64,000 nucleotides of DNA from positions 17,649 to 81,648 of the forward strand of contig JAWKLR010000016.1 of NCBI GenBank assembly GCA_041392625.1, written 5' to 3'. Positions 26,352 to 35,229 of this stretch are shown in pieces. Position numbers and translations under genes: made by a program. Every line of letters begins with the position of its first letter. Position 1 is the stretch's first letter. The notes beneath the pieces are model-generated. The model ran no database searches and was not told the DNA's origin. It was given only the letters and a program-made list of their open reading frames with translations. This DNA comes from M3007 sp041392625 (lineage in GTDB: Bacteria; Bacteroidota; Bacteroidia; Chitinophagales; Saprospiraceae).

Positions 26352-28271
26352 ATGCTTTCATTGTCAAATATATACGTCCAATATGGCGACCGCATCCTGC
26401 TGGATTCGGTCAATCTCGTGGTAAAACCCGGTGAGCGGGTGGGTCTGGTAGGCCGCAACGGTGCCGGAAAATCAACCATGCTCAAAATCATTGCCGGAGA
26501 GCAATCTCCCCACGAGGGCAATACCGTCAAACCCGCGCATTTTACCCTGGGCTATCTGCACCAGGATATGTTGCTGCCCCGGGGTAAAACGGTGATTGAA
26601 GAAACCATGGGCGCCTTCGCCGAGGTAATCGCGCTGGAAAAAGAACTGGAAGGCATTCACGAAGAACTGGCCGTCCGGGAAGATTATGAATCCGACAGTT
26701 ACAACAAACTCATGGAACGCATGGGCGACCTGACCGAGCACCTCCACCACCTGGGCGCATCCACCTCCCAGATTGAAGCGGAAAAGGTTCTTAACGGTCT
26801 TGGTTTTGTACACTCCGACATGGAGCGCCTCACCGATGAGTTCTCCGGTGGCTGGCAAATGCGGATTGAATTGGCAAAAATGCTGCTTCGGCGTCCCGAC
26901 TTACTCCTGCTCGACGAACCTACCAACCACCTCGATATCGAGTCCATCCTCTGGCTGGAAGACTGGCTCAACAGCTACAGCGGCATGGCCATTGTGATTA
27001 GTCACGACCGCCGTTTTCTTGATAATGTAACCAACCGCACCGTTGAAGTTTTGCTGGGCAAACTCTATGACTACAAAGCCCCCTACTCCAAATACCTGGA
27101 GTTGAGTTCCGAGCGAAAAGAGCAGCAACTGAATGCCTTCAAAAACCAGCAACGGGTGATTGCCGACCGCGAGCGTACCATCAACCGGTTTATGGCTAAG
27201 GCCACTAAAACTTCGATGGCCCAATCCATGCAAAAGCAGTTGGATAAAATGGAGCGCATCGAGATTGACGAAGAGGATACCAGCTCCATGCGCCTCCGCT
27301 TCCCGAAAGCACCGCGCTCCGGGGAAGTAGTTGCCAAAGCCGAACAGATGATCAAGCGCTACGGACAACACACCGTCCTCAACCAAATAGACTTCCAGAT
27401 TCTGCGCGGAGAACGCGTTGCGTTTGTCGGGCAAAACGGACAAGGAAAAACCACGCTGGCAAAAATCCTGATCGGTCAGGAACCGGCAACAGGTGGGCAA
27501 GTTACCCTCGGACACAACATTTCCATTGGATACTATGCCCAAAACCAGGCAGAAACCCTTGATCCGAAACTTACCCTGCTCGAAACCATGGAGCAGAACT
27601 CTCCGGAAGAAATGCGCCCAAAACTGCGCGCTATCTTGGGTTCTTTCCTGTTTAGTGGCAACGATGTAGATAAAAAAGTGGCGGCTTTATCCGGTGGAGA
27701 GCGTGCACGCCTCGCACTGGCCTGCATGCTGCTGCGCCCGTTCAATTTCCTGCTGCTCGACGAACCTACCAACCACCTGGACATGCTGTCGAAAGACGTG
27801 CTGAAACAGGCTCTGACGGAATACGACGGGACGCTTTTGATCGTCAGTCACGACCGGGAATTCCTATCCAACCTTTCCTCCCGCACCATTGAGTTTCGGG
27901 ACAAGCAGTTGTTTGAATACCTCGGTGATGTCAATTACTTCCTTGATAAAAGAAGGCTTGATAACATGCGTGAAGTGGAAAAGGCCACCGTACAAAAATC
28001 AAGCGGAGGTCAGGCCCGTTCGGATTCACAAGCCGGCCCGGTACTGAGCGAGGAAGATCGAAAGCAACTCAAACGACAAGTACAGCGCTCCGAACGGAGA
28101 ATAGAGGAACTGGAACAGGAAATCGCCACCATTGAAGGCAAAATGGCCAAACCGGAATTCTACGATGATCCGGGCTCCGAGAAGGTGATGAAAAAATACG
28201 GAGAACTGAAATCCGATCTGGAAGAGGCCTTTGCATCCTGGGAAGAGGCTATGAGCAAACTCGACTCCTAA
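26352..28271 (+). CDS. ABC-F family ATPase
   Basis: ABC-F proteins are soluble twin-ATPase proteins that act on ribosomes (translation factors such as EttA/Uup, or antibiotic resistance proteins). The 639-residue protein has two nucleotide-binding domains: Walker A GRNGAGKST with signature FSGGWQMR and Walker B LLLLDEPTNHLD, then GQNGQGKTT with LSGGERAR and LLLDEPTNHLD. A linker rich in charged helix lies between (about 240-320), and a coiled-coil C-terminal extension (about 560-639) resembles Uup. ATG 26352 follows a promoter box directly. There is no evidence of antibiotic specificity. Confidence 0.94.
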   Translation: MLSLSNIYVQYGDRILLDSVNLVVKPGERVGLVGRNGAGKSTMLKIIAGEQSPHEGNTVKPAHFTLGYLHQDMLLPRGKTVIEETMGAFAEVIALEKELEGIHEELAVREDYESDSYNKLMERMGDLTEHLHHLGASTSQIEAEKVLNGLGFVHSDMERLTDEFSGGWQMRIELAKMLLRRPDLLLLDEPTNHLDIESILWLEDWLNSYSGMAIVISHDRRFLDNVTNRTVEVLLGKLYDYKAPYSKYLELSSERKEQQLNAFKNQQRVIADRERTINRFMAKATKTSMAQSMQKQLDKMERIEIDEEDTSSMRLRFPKAPRSGEVVAKAEQMIKRYGQHTVLNQIDFQILRGERVAFVGQNGQGKTTLAKILIGQEPATGGQVTLGHNISIGYYAQNQAETLDPKLTLLETMEQNSPEEMRPKLRAILGSFLFSGNDVDKKVAALSGGERARLALACMLLRPFNFLLLDEPTNHLDMLSKDVLKQALTEYDGTLLIVSHDREFLSNLSSRTIEFRDKQLFEYLGDVNYFLDKRRLDNMREVEKATVQKSSGGQARSDSQAGPVLSEEDRKQLKRQVQRSERRIEELEQEIATIEGKMAKPEFYDDPGSEKVMKKYGELKSDLEEAFASWEEAMSKLDS

Positions 28272-28287
28272 TCAAACACCGGGTGCT

Positions 28288-28809
28288 ATGAAAACCAGAC
28301 TCCTGGCAATCGGCATTGTCGGACTTTTTTTCTTTCTGATATACCTGTATGTCCGGGAGTTTCCGGTATTTTCAAATACCCTGAACATCCAGGCTCTGTG
28401 GCTGTATGCTGCACTGACCGGGTGTGTGATTTTAGTGCTGGTTTATTTCATTTTTAACCATAGAATCCGGTTTATAAAACAACAACGCCCTGAATGGGTT
28501 GCCCTCATTGTGTGTTCCTTTCTTTTTTCTCCACTTTGGGTCAGTCTGCTCAACCGAAGCATTGGTGAAACCAAGTATGAGTCCTTCGAATTTATCCGGG
28601 AAGAAGCCTATTTTGCCTCCGGATATGGATTTATAAAAGGAGAACCCATGAAGCCAACAGGATACCGCCTGCAAGTAAAATACGGGGACAAAACCTATCA
28701 GTTCAAATACAAAAGTCAGGCGTATTACCCCTTATCCAAACGAGGTGATTCCATACTCCTCCCCATTAAACACGGCTTACTGGGAATTCAGATCATGAAA
28801 CTCAAGTAA
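28288..28809 (+). CDS. small membrane protein, unknown
   Basis: A 173-residue protein with three N-terminal hydrophobic segments (about 5-23, 35-55, 70-90) and a soluble C-terminal half with beta character (YRLQVKYGDKTYQFKYKSQ). No family is recognised. It begins 17 bases after the ABC-F stop and may be co-transcribed. The start MKTRLLAIG is the only good one. Confidence 0.65.
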   Translation: MKTRLLAIGIVGLFFFLIYLYVREFPVFSNTLNIQALWLYAALTGCVILVLVYFIFNHRIRFIKQQRPEWVALIVCSFLFSPLWVSLLNRSIGETKYESFEFIREEAYFASGYGFIKGEPMKPTGYRLQVKYGDKTYQFKYKSQAYYPLSKRGDSILLPIKHGLLGIQIMKLK

Positions 28810-28847
28810 CACCCAACAGGCAATTCAGAACGCTTTAATTCAAGATC

Positions 28848-30032
28848 ATGCAGCCCGATTCATTTGTAGTAAAAGAAAGCAAAGACCCGAAAACAACAGC
28901 ATCCCATATTTTACCAATTTATGCTACCTCCTCCTTTTCATTCGACAATCCGGATGAAAGCATAGAGATATTCAACAACATCGAAAACGGGCATGTGTAC
29001 AGCCGGTACGCCAACCCAACGGTGGATGCCGTAGCCCAAAAAATTGCCGATCTGGAAACGCTGGGCCTGGATATGGAGGCTACCGGACTGATGTGCAGTT
29101 CAGGCATGTCGGCCATCTCAACGTTGCTGATGGGTTTGTTGAAATCCGGAGACAAGGTGCTCAGCCAGGCCAACCTGTATGGCGGCACTACCGAGCTGCT
29201 AAAATCTGTGCTGCAACCGCTTGGCATTGAGCCGGTTTTTACCAACCTGCAAGATCTTGATCAGGTCGAACGCCTACTCAAAGCAGACCCTTCTATTCGA
29301 CTGATATATGGTGAGACCCCTGCTAACCCATCCATGGCCTGCATCGACCTGAGCGCATTGAGTGCAATAGCAAAACAAGCCGGTGTCTGGACGGCGGTTG
29401 ACAACACCTTCCCTACCCCACTGCTGCAACAGCCATTTAAGCATGGGATTGATTTCAGCGTCCATTCCACCACCAAGTACATCAATGGCCATGGAAACAG
29501 CATCGCCGGAGCGATTGTTGGAACAGACCGTCAACTGATGCGGGAAAAAATCTGGAAGACCATGAAACTGGCCGGCACCAACTGCTCGCCTTTTGAAGCC
29601 TGGCTGACCTATACCGGAATGAAAACCCTTGCACTGCGCATGGAGCGGCACAACAGCAACGCCCAGGCACTTGCAGAATTTCTCGAAAACCATCCGAAAG
29701 TAGCCCGCGTAAACTATCCGGGATTACCAAGCCACCCCGATCATGCCCTGGCCAGCCAGCAAATGAAGGGTTATGGTGGCATGCTCAGTTTTGAACTAAA
29801 AGGAGGCATGGAAGCCGGGCTGGAATTCATGCGCGCCGTTCGGTTCTGTACCCTGGCTCCTACCCTGGGCGATGTCGACACCCTACTCTTACACCCGGCC
29901 TCCTCGTCGCATCTGCATGTGGAGAAGTCTGTCCGGATTGAAAACGGAATTACTGATGGCTTGATCCGCGTATCCGTAGGTATTGAAAACCCGGCGGATA
30001 TCATTGCAGATGTTGAACAGGCGATTGGGTAG
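28848..30032 (+). CDS. PLP-dependent Cys/Met metabolism enzyme (cystathionine gamma-synthase / methionine gamma-lyase family)
   Basis: A fold-type I PLP enzyme of 394 residues. The cofactor lysine is K210 in HSTTKYINGHG, with VDNTFPTP (D185), CSSGMSAISTLL (phosphate-binding region) and SRYANPTVDAV as further family motifs. The active-site tyrosines in NLYGGTTEL and HVYSRYANP are present. The family includes cystathionine gamma-synthase, gamma-lyase, methionine gamma-lyase and O-acetylhomoserine sulfhydrylase, and these cannot be separated from sequence alone. It follows the small membrane protein by 38 bases and converges on the hybrid kinase. Confidence 0.92.
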   Translation: MQPDSFVVKESKDPKTTASHILPIYATSSFSFDNPDESIEIFNNIENGHVYSRYANPTVDAVAQKIADLETLGLDMEATGLMCSSGMSAISTLLMGLLKSGDKVLSQANLYGGTTELLKSVLQPLGIEPVFTNLQDLDQVERLLKADPSIRLIYGETPANPSMACIDLSALSAIAKQAGVWTAVDNTFPTPLLQQPFKHGIDFSVHSTTKYINGHGNSIAGAIVGTDRQLMREKIWKTMKLAGTNCSPFEAWLTYTGMKTLALRMERHNSNAQALAEFLENHPKVARVNYPGLPSHPDHALASQQMKGYGGMLSFELKGGMEAGLEFMRAVRFCTLAPTLGDVDTLLLHPASSSHLHVEKSVRIENGITDGLIRVSVGIENPADIIADVEQAIG

Positions 30033-30056
30033 AAATAGGATAAAAAGCCCGTTAAC

Positions 30057-32948
30057 CTATACTTCACTGGGCAATATGCCGAACACCTGTTTAAAACTCC
30101 GGGTAAAATAGGAGACACTGCTGTACCCAACCTGAATGGCAATTTCGGATACATTGCCCACTCCCTGTTCCAACAACAATTTGGCCTGGTTCAACCGGCA
30201 TTCCCGAATCAGTTCGGTAGGACTTTTCCCTGTGAGGCCTTTGAGTTTTCGGTGCAACTGACTCCGACTAAAAGAAACGGCTTCTGCCAGGTCTTCCACG
30301 GAGAAAAATTCATTGTCCAGCTCCTTTTGAATGGCTGCATATACTTTCTCCAGGAACCGTTCATCCGCAGATACCAGTTGGATACTACCCGTCTTGGGAA
30401 TTCCGATATATCGGGAAAACTGCCTTTGCAAGCGTTCCCGTTGCTCGATCAGGTTGGAAACGCGAACCTGCAGCTCCCGTCCATCAAATGGTTTGGTAAG
30501 GTAATCATCAGCACCGGTAGCAAGGCCTTCTAATTTATGGCCCTGGCCCGCCTTTGCCGTGAGCAGGATGAGCGGGATATGACACGTCCGTTCTTCGGAT
30601 TTCAGTTTGGAACACAGGGCAAACCCATCCATTTCGGGCATCATTACATCACTGATAATCAGACTTGGGATGTGTTCCAGGGCTAATTCCAGGCCAATAC
30701 GGCCATTTGAGGCCGTTAGTATTTGGTACCCATCTCCCATAGTCTCTGAAATAAAACTCCGCAAATCGGGATTATCCTCAACAACCAGAATGCTGGGTCG
30801 GTCATCCTGGGGATCAGAAAAACCGTTGCCATTTGAGGATTCGCTAACAGCGGGTTCGGCCCGTTCGCTTGCCAGAAACGGCACGGGATTTTCATCTTCG
30901 GACTCTTCAAAAACGGTGCCTTGGGGAAAGCCGTTTCGTTCCACAGGGAGGCTAACTGAAAAACGGGCTCCACGCCCCTGGTTGCTCTCCACACTGATTT
31001 GTCCTCCGTGCAGATCGACCAATTCTTTTACCAACGACAGTCCAATTCCACTGCCCTTTTCTTCTGTGCCTTCCATTTGGTAGAAGCGGTTGAAAATCCG
31101 ATCCATTTCTTCCTTAGGAATTCCTGGTCCGCTATCCTCTACAATAAATTTGAGGCGACCGTGCTCCACCCTCGTCCACACAGATACATGCCCTTGTTCC
31201 GGCGTATACTTGAAGGCATTTGACAACAGGTTTACGGTAATTTTCTCCAGTTTATCCCGATCAAACCAAAAGGTGGTATCAGAGGCATGAAAAGAAGCCT
31301 GAAAGTGGATGTGGCGGCGTTCAGCCAGACTTTCAAATGAGAACACAAGGGCACGAAGAAATGGAATAAGCGGAGCCTCTGTTGCTTTCAGGCGCATGCT
31401 GCCACTTTCAATTTTTGACAAATCAAGGAGTTGATTGACCAGTTCCTGAAGGCGCAGGGCATTTCGGTGGACCACTCCCAAATTTCGTGCGGAGACCGTG
31501 AGTTCCACATCCTCCTTTTGTGATTCCAAATCGCTTACCGGAGCGGATTCTATAAGTTTTTTTACCGGGCCCAATATTAGCGTCAGGGGTGTACGGAACT
31601 CGTGGCTGATGTTGGCAAAAAACCGGCTTTTCATTTTATCTAACTCCATGATCCGGTCAGCATCCCTTCTGAATTGTTCGTTCTGCCGAAACTTGTAGGC
31701 AAGACCAACAATGTAGATTACCAACAAACCCAATTGCCCAACCGCCCAGGGGTTTAGGTACTCAAATTTAAGTACACCCATATTCCAAAGCACCCCTAAA
31801 ATTGTGAAGACCGTTTTCCAGATGGTTCCAAATCCAAAAATTTTGGCAAAGATGTCCTTTAGAAAAATACTCCACAGCCCGACCGCCAACATTAATAATT
31901 GTAAAACCATCATATGCATGCGCGTGGTTAGCGTACCCCCTACCTGACTCACTTGAATCAAACTTTCCGTCATCACAAACAAGGTGGCCCCCATGCAAAC
32001 AATAAAAAAGTAGTGGAGCCACTTTGATTTTTCTTTTGCATTGATATAGCTTGTTCCAAACAACAGAAAAAAGAACTGAAAGCCATAAGCCAATATCAAA
32101 AACAAAGGGTAGGTTGCAAACGGATGATTGGGAATTATATGGACAATCACCCACTGATTGGGATCTAGGAGTAAGAAGTGAAAGGCAAGAAAAAATGAAA
32201 ACAGGGCAAAATACAGGTACGACAAATCCCGCCCCATTACAAAAAACAAGAGGCTGAGCAATCCTATGACCAGCGCAAATCCAAAGCAAAAAAACACCAA
32301 TAAACCCATCGAATCTTCCCGGGGAATGGCAACTTTGGGGGATCGAATTTCAGGAAATAAGACGATCGGGTTATCACCAAATCGCCGGTCAACCCTCAAA
32401 TAAACATCCAGGCTGTCTCCTGCTGCCATATCAAATGAAAAGATGTTCAGCCCCGGGTGTTCTTTCACATCCTTTTCTTTGAGGGGCAAAAATAATCCGG
32501 ATCGTTGTTTTGAAACCAGCGATCCACCGACTACAAAATACGCATCAACATAGTGGTTCATGGCAAAGTACCGTACTTCCAGTACGTCTAACTCTTTCGA
32601 GTCGGGCCAGCGCAACAACAAACGCCAGTCTTTCAGGCTGTCTACCGCCCGAAATCCAAGATGCAACCAAAATGCCTGCTTGACACTATGGTAATATACG
32701 AAGCTGTCCATTGGCTCAAACAAGGCCTGCTTATTCAGCACATCGTCGATACCAAGTGATTCCGTCGAATCAACATAAAGCCGCACTGCATCCTGTAGAG
32801 AAACGACCATTTGATCTGACCTAACTGGAACATGGGTCGTTTGCGATCTGAGTTCAGGGCTGCCCAAGCAGACCAGAAATACCATCCACAAAATTTGCCA
32901 ACGATGTGCAGTTCCTCTTTTAAAAAAATATTGGAGAGTGCGTGACAT
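30057..32948 (-). CDS. hybrid sensor histidine kinase / response regulator with AraC output (7TMR-DISM)
   Basis: A 963-residue one-protein two-component system. Domains in order are a signal peptide, a periplasmic 7TMR-DISMED2 beta domain (about 40-205), a seven-helix 7TMR-DISM membrane region (about 212-420), HisKA with H449 in SHEFRTPL, an HATPase with NLLSNAFKYTPEQG and DSGPGIPKEE, a receiver domain (about 715-840, ILVVEDNPDLRSF and the phospho-Asp in ISDVMMPEMDG), and an AraC-type DNA-binding domain (about 860-963, FSRSQLHRKLKGLTGKSP). It differs from classic HTCS in lacking propeller and Y_Y_Y domains. Its signal and targets are unknown. It is convergent with the PLP enzyme gene. Confidence 0.93.
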   Translation of the reverse strand: MSRTLQYFFKRGTAHRWQILWMVFLVCLGSPELRSQTTHVPVRSDQMVVSLQDAVRLYVDSTESLGIDDVLNKQALFEPMDSFVYYHSVKQAFWLHLGFRAVDSLKDWRLLLRWPDSKELDVLEVRYFAMNHYVDAYFVVGGSLVSKQRSGLFLPLKEKDVKEHPGLNIFSFDMAAGDSLDVYLRVDRRFGDNPIVLFPEIRSPKVAIPREDSMGLLVFFCFGFALVIGLLSLLFFVMGRDLSYLYFALFSFFLAFHFLLLDPNQWVIVHIIPNHPFATYPLFLILAYGFQFFFLLFGTSYINAKEKSKWLHYFFIVCMGATLFVMTESLIQVSQVGGTLTTRMHMMVLQLLMLAVGLWSIFLKDIFAKIFGFGTIWKTVFTILGVLWNMGVLKFEYLNPWAVGQLGLLVIYIVGLAYKFRQNEQFRRDADRIMELDKMKSRFFANISHEFRTPLTLILGPVKKLIESAPVSDLESQKEDVELTVSARNLGVVHRNALRLQELVNQLLDLSKIESGSMRLKATEAPLIPFLRALVFSFESLAERRHIHFQASFHASDTTFWFDRDKLEKITVNLLSNAFKYTPEQGHVSVWTRVEHGRLKFIVEDSGPGIPKEEMDRIFNRFYQMEGTEEKGSGIGLSLVKELVDLHGGQISVESNQGRGARFSVSLPVERNGFPQGTVFEESEDENPVPFLASERAEPAVSESSNGNGFSDPQDDRPSILVVEDNPDLRSFISETMGDGYQILTASNGRIGLELALEHIPSLIISDVMMPEMDGFALCSKLKSEERTCHIPLILLTAKAGQGHKLEGLATGADDYLTKPFDGRELQVRVSNLIEQRERLQRQFSRYIGIPKTGSIQLVSADERFLEKVYAAIQKELDNEFFSVEDLAEAVSFSRSQLHRKLKGLTGKSPTELIRECRLNQAKLLLEQGVGNVSEIAIQVGYSSVSYFTRSFKQVFGILPSEV

Positions 32949-33112
32949 GCTACGATACGTTTTAATCCAAGGGTCTCAAACAGACTTTTTTAGCCCTTCA
33001 CCCGGTAAAGAACCTTCGAATATATGAAAATGGGCTTAAAACCACCGCAAATTGCTCAACCAGAAACAGGAAGTTACATGCAGTAAATAGATACGGCGAC
33101 CTAAGCAAAAGT

Positions 33113-33155
33113 CAGTTGGGTTGCGGTCTGATTTTATTTGACCACAACCCAACTG
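33113..33155 (-). terminator. terminator downstream of the NTF2-fold gene
   Basis: A 16-bp stem with one mismatch (cagttgggttgcggtc / gaccacaacccaactg) and an 11-base loop starts 19 bases after the stop of the gene on the minus strand. On that strand it is followed by ACTTTTGC, a short T-run. The remaining gap 32949-33112 shows no gene. Confidence 0.7.
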
Positions 33156-33173
33156 TTAATTGGCAAAGAATCA

Positions 33174-33728
33174 TTAATTGTACCAGGCAGCAAACATGTT
33201 TTTTGCCAAGCCAATTTTTTGCCCATCCGCTGGTGTTTCATCACCCAGCATTTCTGAGTACTCAATATCCGAGGCATGAAAGGAAACAATTTTCCAGGCT
33301 CCTTCTTGCTTGTGCAAAACACACGTGATGATGTGCCAGGGGTATTTCGGCATTTCTTCCGCACCAACCTGATATCCAGCAACAAATCCAGTCAGCAAGA
33401 CCAAGTCATCTGAAAGTACACGGATTTCATCAACTACATTGCGCAGATTCATGTCTTTAAACTGTCCACTAAAAAGCTGTGCATGTGATTGCTCCTGCTC
33501 AACAGGGCCGATGTGTTTGAAGTACAATCCATTCCACACGATGTTGTCGTGATTCGGAGCAAAGGATGTTGCCCACTGGGCGGCATCTTTGGCATTCCAA
33601 CTGGTTTCCAAGTTTTTGTATACAGCCCGGATTGCGGCAGTTTCACTGGCGTTTAATTCCTGACTGTAACCTGATATTGAAAACAGCGTTGCAAAAAGCA
33701 GGGTGGCAAAAAAAGAGATACATTTCAT
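33174..33728 (-). CDS. secreted NTF2-like (SgcJ/EcaC or DUF4440) family protein
   Basis: A 184-residue protein with a signal peptide (MKCISFFATLLFATLFSIS ... SQ). The NTF2-fold domain carries TAAIRAVYKNLETSWNAKDAAQWATSFAPNHD, typical of the SgcJ/EcaC/DUF4440 group, followed by NIVWNGLYFKHIG. Members are ligand-binding or enzyme-like and mostly uncharacterised. It lies 78 bases downstream of a membrane-protein gene on the same strand. Confidence 0.75.
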   Translation of the reverse strand: MKCISFFATLLFATLFSISGYSQELNASETAAIRAVYKNLETSWNAKDAAQWATSFAPNHDNIVWNGLYFKHIGPVEQEQSHAQLFSGQFKDMNLRNVVDEIRVLSDDLVLLTGFVAGYQVGAEEMPKYPWHIITCVLHKQEGAWKIVSFHASDIEYSEMLGDETPADGQKIGLAKNMFAAWYN

Positions 33729-33806
33729 TTTGGTAAAAATTTGAGAATTAAAAAATGTGTTTTCAGTGTTTGATTAGAGCATGCTCTCATTTGGTTTGGA
33801 GACTGA

Positions 33807-34406
33807 TTAGGCCTCCTCAGGGGCTTTCGGGTTTTCTTTTAAATACAATTCGTAGGCGACGAGAATTCCTGCCAACAACAGTATCAGGTTGTCTATATGT
33901 GCTATGAGTTCAATGCGTGGTATACGGCTGAGCGGGAAACCAATTGCTCCGAGCATAGTAAGCCCGCCGGCCACCAGACTAACCTTGTTTTTACGCCATA
34001 AAAAGAAACCTATGGCGAGTAAACTGAATGGGAACAAAATTCCCGGAAGAAACAAATACCAATTGCTTACAGGCCCTACAAGTGCTTGCCAAGCACGGTA
34101 AGCCTCTATATCCGTACAACCGGCAACTGCGGCATAAATACCCTCTACCCCAAAATTATTTCCTGCAAAACAGGCATAGGTGGCAATGATAAAACCAAGT
34201 GCAGCATACCGCGGCATACTTGATTTTAGGGAATTGAACATCCCTTGAAATGCAAGGAGATAAAAAACAAATGCAAATACCTGGGCAAGCCCGCCATTAA
34301 CCGTTACCAGGCCATCCTGCCAAAAAAATTGAGAAATACTCAAGCATAAAGGCCCCAGCACGGTAGCAGCGCCCCATACATTTTGTTGAAATTTTGAATT
34401 TTCCAT
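33807..34406 (-). CDS. polytopic membrane protein, unknown
   Basis: A 199-residue protein with about six hydrophobic segments (GLAQVFAFVFYLLAFQGMF, AALGFIIATYACFAG, FLPGILFPFSLLAIGFFLW, LVAGGLTMLGAIGFPL, LILLLAGILVAYELYL). It has no charged catalytic motif that I can recognise. The start MENSKFQQNV is good. A CACCTTTG near-promoter box sits about 90 bases upstream (34494-34501). It may share a transcript with the NTF2-fold gene. Confidence 0.65.
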   Translation of the reverse strand: MENSKFQQNVWGAATVLGPLCLSISQFFWQDGLVTVNGGLAQVFAFVFYLLAFQGMFNSLKSSMPRYAALGFIIATYACFAGNNFGVEGIYAAVAGCTDIEAYRAWQALVGPVSNWYLFLPGILFPFSLLAIGFFLWRKNKVSLVAGGLTMLGAIGFPLSRIPRIELIAHIDNLILLLAGILVAYELYLKENPKAPEEA

Positions 34407-34595
34407 TTTTCATTGATTTATGAGCATGTGTATGTTCTGAATAATATTACCTGCTCTTATTTGAGTTTATCACCGGGTCTATCCGGAACAGCACAAAGGT
34501 GAAGTGGGTGGAATGACCAATGGTTTCACCCTTGTCGCGAATTGTTTCAATTTGGTCGCATTGCGCCATCTGTGCTAGCTTTTGCGACAAAAATG

Positions 34596-34629
34596 AAAAA
34601 GCCGGTCGGGAATTCCCGACCGGCTTTTT
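34596..34629 (-). terminator. strong palindromic terminator
   Basis: A perfect 15-bp palindromic stem (aaaaagccggtcggg / cccgaccggcttttt) with an AATT centre lies 20-54 bases after the phosphatase stop on the minus strand. T-runs occur on both sides, so it can act in either direction. Confidence 0.9.
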
Positions 34630-34649
34630 CATTGTCATATACCGCTCTA

Positions 34650-35165
34650 CTACGGAGTAGGCACCCCATAATGCAATTGCTGCAAGGTTCGACTGTTGGT
34701 TCCATTTAGCCTTCTGCGAACGGTCACTACAAACAATCGATCGAATTCATCGTCACTCAGGCTTACACTGGTACCGGACAAAGCTTCCACAATTACCGGA
34801 ATGGTATTAGAATGCCCAACAACAAGTACGTCTTTGCCTCGGATTGCCTCCAGAGCAGAAATCAGGTCGTTGGTTTGCTGTGCATTCACAATTTGAATGG
34901 GCTCATTCAATAAATTGGAAGTAGGCTGCGCGGTTTGCTGGGTACGGATAAAGTTGGTTGCAAAAATGGAATCTATTCCCTTATCGCGCAAGGTATCGCA
35001 GAGCACAATCGCACGTGCAAAGCCTGCTGTGGAAAGTGGAGAATTGGCAGAGTTATCCAGACGTTCTGCATGGCGCACCAGATAGTATTTGGTAACACAA
35101 GAAGTGCTTGCCATACAAATCACAAGCAGCAGAAATACAGGGAAACGAAATTTCAGATGGTTCAT
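34650..35165 (-). CDS. histidine phosphatase (phosphoglycerate mutase-like) lipoprotein
   Basis: A 171-residue exported member of the histidine phosphatase superfamily. The lipoprotein signal ends in MASTSC. The catalytic motif is YYLVRHAERLDN (RHG-type, with Ala for Gly), and the second histidine is in DVLVVGHSNTIP. Members hydrolyse phosphomonoesters, and the substrate is not predictable. The gene ends in a strong terminator and follows the 464-residue unknown gene on the same strand. Confidence 0.85.
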   Translation of the reverse strand: MNHLKFRFPVFLLLVICMASTSCVTKYYLVRHAERLDNSANSPLSTAGFARAIVLCDTLRDKGIDSIFATNFIRTQQTAQPTSNLLNEPIQIVNAQQTNDLISALEAIRGKDVLVVGHSNTIPVIVEALSGTSVSLSDDEFDRLFVVTVRRRLNGTNSRTLQQLHYGVPTP

Positions 35166-35229
35166 AAGTGTTTCTTTTAAGTGGTGTATGTACTTTATGT
35201 TTCTGTCGAAGGTTTTGTGAACAGACAGT

